Position numbers and translations under genes: made by a program. From Trachemys scripta elegans (lineage: Eukaryota > Chordata > Testudines > Emydidae), in the NCBI RefSeq assembly GCF_013100865.1, contig NC_048298.1:247968908-248032907 (forward strand): DNA of 64,000 nucleotides. Direction: 5' to 3'. This document shows, in pieces, positions 58,540-64,000 of the stretch. Every line of letters begins with the position of its first letter. The first letter of the stretch is position 1. The notes beneath the pieces are model-generated. The model was not told where the DNA came from. It made no database searches and saw only the letters and a list, made by a program, of their open reading frames with translations.

Positions 58540-59102
58540 CTTAACATGGTGAAATAGATTCAATTTGTGTAATGACCCAGCCACTCCCAGTCTCTATTCA
58601 AGCCCAAGTTAATGGTATCTAGTTTGCAAATTAATTCCAGTTAAGCAGTTTCTCGTTGGAGTCTGTTTTTGAAGCTTTTCTGTTGCAAAATTGCCTCCTT
58701 TAAGTGTGTTACTGAGTGACCAGAGAAGTTGAAGTGTTCTCCTACTAGTTTTTGAATGTTATGATTCCTGATGTCGAATTTGTGTCCATTTATTCTTTTG
58801 CGTAGAGACTGTCCAGTTTGGTCAATGTACATGGCAGAGGGGCATTGCTAGCACATGATGGCATATATCACATTAGTAGACATGCAGGTGAACGAGACCC
58901 TGATGGCCTGGCTGATGTGATTAGGTCCTATGATGGTGTCACTTGAATAGATATATAGACAGAGTTGGCATCGGGCTTTGTTGCAAGGATAGGTTCCTGG
59001 GTTAGTGTTTTTGTTGTGTGTGTGTGTGTGTGGTTGCTGGTTCCATTCTATATGTTCTATATGTTCCATTCTATGCATCTGATGAAGTGGGCTGTAGCCC
59101 AC
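58540..59102 (-). pseudogene. Penelope GIY-YIG endonuclease domain, two stops
   Basis: The - strand reads a Cys-rich lead-in (NPGTYPCNKARCQLC), SFTCMSTNVIYAIMC (GIY strand), a stop at 58848-58850, then MYIDQTGQSLRKRINGHKFD (YIG block with the Gly replaced by Asp), LVGEHFNFSGHS and FKNRLQRETA. A second stop lies at 58641-58643, and LGLNRDWEWLGHY-like sequence continues after it. GIY-YIG nucleases nick target DNA for Penelope insertion. The reverse transcriptase half is missing, and this copy is inactive. Confidence 0.8.
59014..59032. repeat. (TG)n microsatellite
   Basis: About nine TG units inside the Penelope-like element. Confidence 0.85.
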
Positions 59103-59274
59103 AAAAGCTTATGCTCAAATAAATTTGTTACTCTCGAAGGTGCCACAAGTACTCCTGTTCTTTTTGTGGATACAGACTAACATGGCTGCTACTCTGAAAT
59201 AATACAACAGACATTTGACTGCAAAATAACATAAAGGTAATTTGTGGTATGTAAAAATGAAGTATACATATAAC

Positions 59275-59298
<24 letters not shown>
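59275..59298. repeat. (TA)n microsatellite
   Basis: About twelve TA units. Confidence 0.85.
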
Positions 59299-59305
<7 letters not shown>

Positions 59306-59398
59306 CATATTATCTTATGAGGATTCAGATTAAATGGGATCCAGATCGTACATTTCATCTTATGTTTGTAATGGAGATGGACTGGAACTATTTATTCT

Positions 59399-60668
59399 TG
59401 TGACAGAATATACCCCTGTATTCACAACCTACATGCTATTGTAATAATCTTTGTACAAAGTATGTCTTGTAATGTATTGTTTGAAAACTCATAATTTGCT
59501 GGTCAGTAATGTCCTGATAAAATAGGTGTGACAACATTGTATGTGAAATTATAAGATTCCTCTGTATACTCTTATTACCATATGTTCCAAACCCTACAAC
59601 CCTGCCCAAACAGAAGCTGGCAAACATTTAATCAGCACAGAGTCATCAAGCAGGAAGGAAAACAGAGTTCAAACAGGTGAGACAAAGCCAGCAGGGAACA
59701 TCCTTCCACATAAACTCTTTGTCCCCTAATGCCCAGCTGTAAATGTTTTTCAAGAGGGGATTGAAACCATAAAAAGGTGGGACAAACACCCCAAGGAGCC
59801 CCTCTCTCTTCCCCTGCCCATCACATTCACTGGACCCAAAGAGACAAAGGAAGCATTTTTTGGACTCTGCGGGAGGGGTCTTGGTGCACAGAGTTTGGTC
59901 AGTAATACAGGTCTGCTGCATCTTACGCGCATTTAACATGCGCAATTTCAGCTTTACGAGGTCGGCAAAAACAAAACAAAAACAAAAAAAAAGAGAAAAA
60001 TAACAATTTTAATACTGTACCTGTAGTGCGGGCGATTCCGACCTGCCATTACACTCAATGTAATTTTGACTATTTGCGATTTGCTGCGCTGACTGCAGAA
60101 CATAACCCCAGAGTAAGATGCGACAGACCTGTACTGCGGAAAGCATGTGGTGAGAAACCTTGCTTGGATCTTACATGGTTTGCTAAATTAGGCATTAATA
60201 AGTGTTTTGTCTTTATTTTTTTGTAGACATTTCTGACTTTTATGCCTCATTATTTGTACTCATTCAAAATCTCTCTCTTTATAGTTAATAAACTTGTTTT
60301 ACTGTTTTAGTGTGTTTAAATTAAAGTGTCTGAATAACTATTTGAGATAATAAGCTGACATATTATTCCCTTAAAAGAATAATGGGTTTAAAATGGTTGT
60401 ACTATCTAGGAGAGGGCTGGGCAGTACACAAGAGATACATTTCTGGGGGAAATCTGGGGCTGGAAGTACGTTGGGATCACCCTGCTGTATAACCAAGGCT
60501 GGTGGAAGCCACAGCGGAACCGCTGTCAGACACTCAGAGTGACATGCTGGAAGGCTGTCAGAGGCCCACATGGGACCTACTTCAGCAAGGCACTGTAAGG
60601 CTCCCATAGTTGTAGAGCAGGGGTGACACAACCCCACACTGGTCTGTACTATACCCTGGTATGTCACA
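59399..60668 (+). mobile_element. Solo LTR, family A, TSD ATTCT, carrying a MITE
   Basis: It begins TGTGACAGAATATACC and ends CCTGGTATGTCACA. ATTCT is duplicated exactly at 59394-59398 and 60669-60673. TTAATAAACTTG at 60285 is a likely polyadenylation signal. A MITE at 59908-60131 is inserted. Same family as 32435-33476. Confidence 0.92.
59908..60131. mobile_element. Mariner-type MITE, TA TSD
   Basis: Ends CAGGTCTGCTGCATCTTACG and AGTAAGATGCGACAGACCTG are inverted repeats flanked by TA (59906-59907, 60132-60133). 224 bp, with an A-rich run in the left half. Confidence 0.88.
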
Positions 60669-60673
60669 ATTCT

Positions 60674-61690
60674 AACTCCATGTACTTTGATATCCAGATG
60701 AAAAAGGACCTTAATATGATCACCTTGGTTTGGGCTTGGTTTCGCAAAATCAAAAACCAATTGACAGGGTTTTCCAAACTAAAGCCATACTGTGACTCCA
60801 GACTTCTACCTCTTATATGTCAATTTTAATTCTTCTTTCCTCTTCTCCATTTTCTTTTCATTTTTCCTTCTTATCTATAATCTTCTCCATCAACAACCTA
60901 TGATGGGAATGATTTTATTTCTGGGCACAAGTTTGGGTTTTTCATTTTGATATGAACAGGGTCAGGAATGAGTCCAATCTTATGTGCTTTAGTAAGGAGT
61001 CCTACAGCCGAGAGTGATCTTCCCTTGATACCTGAGAGTCATATTTTGGATATCTTCAAGTGCAGATGTTGTGTTGATTGTAATAGTGAGGTATCTGAGA
61101 TCTGAGATAGCCAGGTCATAGACATTTAAGAACTTTTTGTACATTAATACTAGAATTTAGAATTCAATGTGAAAACAAACAGGGAGCCAGCCAGTGGAGT
61201 TTATAAGAACATTGGAGTGATATGGTGCACTGTCCTTTTTTGTTTAATAGGTGGGTTGCTGAAAGTTAAACAAGATGTTTCTTCCATGCGCCATTCACCT
61301 TCTAAGGTAGAGCAAGGTAAAGTGAGTTGTAGGAGTATAGTTGGAAGGTGACAAACACAACTTACTGTAGCAAGACCCTAATTTGAAAGGAAAAATTGCA
61401 ATCTCTTAGTCAACCAAAGAGGGAAGAAGGCTTTCCTAATCACGGTTGAAATCCAGGAGCAGTGGGGAGTCCAGCACAGTCCCCAAACTGCACAATATTT
61501 TGATAATAGGGGCTGGTGTGTATTTTTAAGTGGAAAGGGTAAAGTACTAAACCTTACAGGATTTGATGTGTGAGGAGGCAAAAGTTTCCATCATGAGTTT
61601 CTGGGATCTGCCTGACAGGAATGAGTGGATCCTAGAGTGCCCCTTTATTTATTCCTGTTAAGTTTTGTGTGTATCATCAGCACAATAGTG
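60674..61690. other. Non-coding interval
   Basis: No supported exon or repeat end. Confidence 0.45.
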
Positions 61691-62345
61691 GGTTTCACTC
61701 AGAGGCCAGCAGTAAGCAGACCATGGCCCATCAATTCCCCTGGTGCTCCAGAGTTCTCCCAGACAAATGGGAGTGAGGGGAGGTAGGAACCTCTGGGCCT
61801 TTCCTCTCCACCAGGTCCCAGCCCAGGACACAAGGGGCAGAGGTGTGGTTACACTGGATAGCACCACCCCTTGCTGGTCAGGCGCACCAGGCTCCTCTGG
61901 GTTGCTTCCTACCTCTCTGCTCTCTCTTTAGTTTGGGGTATGGCTGCAACTTTCCCCCCAAACGGGAGTTCTCAGGCACTCCCAATAGCTCAGTCAGTCA
62001 ACTGAACATTCCCCAGTTTTCCTCCTAGTGTCCAGTTATTCTCCTCAGCAGGGAGTGTGGGAGGGGAAAGGAGCAGGCCCCTACCCTCTTAGTTGGATCT
62101 TACCCATAGTCCAGACCCTCATCTGTGGATTGCTTTGTCCAGAGAAGCTGCAAACTGTCTTCCTCCTTTAGACAGCCTCTCCTTTATTCTCCCCTCTGCT
62201 TGACTGTCAGAGTCCCCTTTTGAGCAAATCCTCCATTTGGAGCATGATCTGCAGGTGCTGAGGGGTGGGGCCCTCAGGCACAGTACTGTTCCTTCACTCT
62301 CTTAGTTTCATACACCACCACCCCAACTCAGGCCTGGCTTAATGG
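61691..62345 (-). mobile_element. Possible LTR-like repeat
   Basis: G/C-richer than its flanks. On the - strand GGGAGAATAAAGGAGAGG is polyadenylation-like and CCACCCCTCAGCACCTGC precedes it. I cannot define ends or a TSD. Confidence 0.25.
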
Positions 62346-62590
62346 GGTTGGTCTGTGTTGAGAAATTCCTCCATCCCATGAGAAGAAGTCCACACACTTG
62401 TGATCTTTTCCCACTTGGTGCAGGACATCAGACTGATATAGCTGTAGTGAGAGGTACAAAATCCAGGGGGTGTGGTCCTTCATGCCATGTAACCACTGGA
62501 GGGGTGTGTGGTGTAAAGATAGAAGAATTACTATAGTGGGAGTGTTGCAACTGGTTCCCCAATGCTAAACCATAATGTGACATTAGGCTG

Positions 62591-62618
62591 TTCTCTCTCT
62601 CTCTCTCTTTCTCTCTCA
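62591..62618. repeat. (CT)n microsatellite
   Basis: About thirteen CT units with one interruption. Confidence 0.85.
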
Positions 62619-62629
62619 TAACCTAGAGA

Positions 62630-63120
62630 TTACTACCTCACAGGCATTAGCTATTTGTGTCACTTGTGACACAGGGATGTCTAGTTCCTGTACAATCACA
62701 GTTTCCAAAGGCATTCCCTCTTCTCTATCGGGGAGACGCTAACAGAGAAAAGGATATCTCCTCCCCCTTTGCTCCACTAGTCTCCTCGGCATCACTAGTT
62801 CCCTCCTCTAAAATGACACTTGACTCCACCTCCTGCTGTGTCACTCTGGGACTTCCCTTTTCTGTTTTCAGACTGCTTGTAGTTGCTTCACTGCTAACCT
62901 CCTCTTCTGACTCTCCCTGTGGCTCTTGAAACTCAGTCTCTGACTCTGCTCCTCAAGGTACCATGTCAGCCTGAGCTAACTCTCTCATCCTACTTCCAGT
63001 AACTGGCCCCACATGTTAGTCAATCTCCATCAGTTTCACCATACCGACTAGGAGGGGAACCGATGCTCTGTCCTCCTCTAACTCATGTCCTATCTTTCTT
63101 GCAATATGTGTTACCATCGA
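62630..63120 (-). pseudogene. Possible acidic retroelement reading-frame relic
   Basis: The - strand has a Glu/Ser-rich frame with occasional breaks (ESETEFQEPQGESEEEV, then SVILEEGTSDAEETSGAKG). Such acidic linkers occur in retroelement gag-pol proteins, but there is no zinc knuckle, protease or other motif. The call is weak. Confidence 0.2.
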
Positions 63121-63455
63121 CACCATTTTATTTGCTCTCTCTCTCTCAAGAAGCTCTCAGCAGCGGGCATTTCTGTAGCCCGGCTATACCAGAGGCCAGC
63201 TACGCCAACCCCCTCCCCGGCTCAGACATTCACACCCTCTACCCCCAGAGCCCAGCCACACACACCCTAGCCCAGACACTCACACTCCCTACCCCCCAGA
63301 GCCCAGGCGTGGGCCCCACCAAGCCCAGACACTCACACCTCCTACCCCCACAGAGACCAGCTGAGCCCCCCCCACACACACACAGCCCAGACACTCGCAG
63401 ACCTTACCCTCTTAGAGCCCAGGGAGCTAGAGGGAGAAACAGCCTGATCATGCTA

Positions 63456-63535
63456 TCATAGAAGATATGGGTTGGAAGAGACCTCAGGAGGTCATCTAGT
63501 CCAACCCCCTGCTCAAAGCAGGACCAACTCCAACT
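63456..63535 (-). mobile_element. CR1 3' end fragment
   Basis: TCATAGAAGATATGGGTTGG, AGACCTCAGGAGGTCATCTA and GTCCAACCCCCTGCTCAAAG are the CR1 3' terminus on the - strand. The host hAT resumes with TGATGCTGGGCTTG. Confidence 0.8.
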
Positions 63536-63596
63536 GATGCTGGGCTTGCACGGAATTTCCTGTGCACTGCCACCTCCTTCCTTCTTGGCTTCACAA

Positions 63597-63706
63597 AAGT
63601 GATGTCCCTTACCCTGGAGATCATAAAAGTGTTTTCCTGGGTGGGGATCCCTCAAGAAATAATTGCTAAGAAAGGTACTAATTTTATGAGCCAAATCCCC
63701 TGGCCT
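63597..63706 (+). pseudogene. Retroelement integrase fragment inside the hAT
   Basis: About 35 codons read ITLEIIKVFSWVG-like sequence, then GIPQEIIAKKGTNFMSQ. The pattern VFSxVGIPxEIxxDxGTNFxS is the integrase catalytic core around its second Asp in Ty3/gypsy-type and related elements. Here that Asp is replaced by Lys. The hAT copy at 18665-19437 lacks this block at the matching place. The fragment has no other retroelement sequence around it and cannot function. Confidence 0.6.
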
Positions 63707-63867
63707 TGTCTTCTATTTGCGAGCTGGGCTCTGATAGGTCCAGTGGCCCCTAGTGGTGGCAAATATCTCTGCAACCCACTTCTGTGGGGGGAAAAAGGAA
63801 ATTCTGCAAGCACATTAATTTCTGCGAAATTCTGCATTGCACAGGAGCACAGAATCCCCCAGGAGTA

Positions 63868-64000
63868 ACTTATGGACCACCTCACCCCAAACTTTCCAAT
63901 AGCCCTCTCAAAATTACTCTGTGACAACTGTAGTGCTTTGTTAAATGAAAAGAAAAGAAAAAAATTAGGACAAGAGTAAAGAGTCAAGATGAAAATAAAT
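63868..64000. other. Non-coding end of window
   Basis: AT-rich; no feature seen. Confidence 0.5.

Larger units (their letters stand above)
58265..59197 (-). mobile_element. Penelope-like element with inverted flanks and 12-bp TSD
   Basis: AATAATACAACA is duplicated at 58253-58264 and 59198-59209. About 110 bp at the left (AAAAGAACAGGAGTACTTGT to ATGCATAGAATGGAACATAT) is an inverted copy of 59045-59165 at the right. Between them lies a GIY-YIG nuclease fragment on the - strand. Inverted terminal copies are known for Penelope elements. Confidence 0.85.
63170..63867. mobile_element. hAT-like element (TACTCC family), right part, with insertions
   Basis: The right end GCACAGAATCCCCCAGGAGTA and the preceding AAATTCTGCATTGCACAG match the element at 18665-19437, as does the C-rich centre. 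The left end is missing. A CR1 fragment (63456-63535) and a foreign coding fragment (63597-63706) are inserted. Confidence 0.75.

Noticed and set aside
63063..63461. Pro/Thr/His-rich frame of 132 codons
   Set aside because: C-rich centre of the TACTCC-type hAT; the sister copy shows the same composition.

Overview
The window looks like intergenic DNA from a reptile, most likely a cryptodiran turtle. I infer this from its repeats: CR1 LINEs, palindromic Harbinger-type MITEs, GC-rich hAT elements, tRNA-headed SINEs with CR1-like tails, Penelope-like elements and many solo LTRs. I recognise no host protein-coding exon and no functional RNA gene. Everything with coding signal belongs to a mobile element. 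Family names come from recalled knowledge; boundaries come from terminal repeats and target-site duplications (TSDs) read directly.

Layout. 1-4548 is the right part of a PIF/Harbinger element: a DDE transposase on the + strand, a two-exon Myb/SANT protein on the - strand, and what looks like a third small + strand gene (3125-3628) lying inside the SANT intron. A hAT element and a CR1 sit in that same intron. 6166-8718 is a DNA transposon with long imperfect terminal inverted repeats and one gene, about 565 codons with a single frameshift, of a family I cannot name. It is the best candidate here for an undescribed system. 8838-21600 holds MIR/CORE-SINE relics, a GC-rich hAT, an RTE-like LINE tail, an LTR split by a hAT with a perfect 8-bp TSD, a CR1 tail and smaller hAT elements. 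22050-26840 is a decayed L1/Tx1-type LINE (- strand) interrupted by a mariner-type MITE, a solo LTR and a tRNA-SINE. 28973-31488 has a foldback element containing a second palindromic MITE, then another palindromic MITE. 32200-34700 has hAT and LTR pieces. 36630-39510 is a four-level nest: Penelope-like sequence, LTR, hAT, solo LTR. 42285-45840 holds two CR1 elements and a hAT. 49640-49790 is a minimal Penelope foldback. 51553-51920 is a gammaretrovirus-like LTR with a proline-type primer binding site, joined to a long CR1 that carries an LTR. 53926-54978 is a solo LTR inserted in that CR1's 3' terminal repeat. 55429-55835 is a hAT, 56615-57060 a LINE C-terminus, 58265-59197 a Penelope-like element with a broken GIY-YIG nuclease and inverted flanks, 59399-60668 a solo LTR with a MITE inside, and 63170-63867 a hAT that contains an integrase-like fragment.

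How the parts work together. The biology is that of transposons. DNA elements (Harbinger, hAT, mariner-type and the unnamed family) move by transposase acting on terminal inverted repeats. LINE and Penelope-like elements move by reverse transcription, and the SINEs depend on LINE machinery. Solo LTRs are left after LTR-LTR recombination. Almost every coding copy is broken. The unnamed long-TIR element is the least damaged. Remaining intervals are AT-rich, non-coding sequence in which I see no gene.
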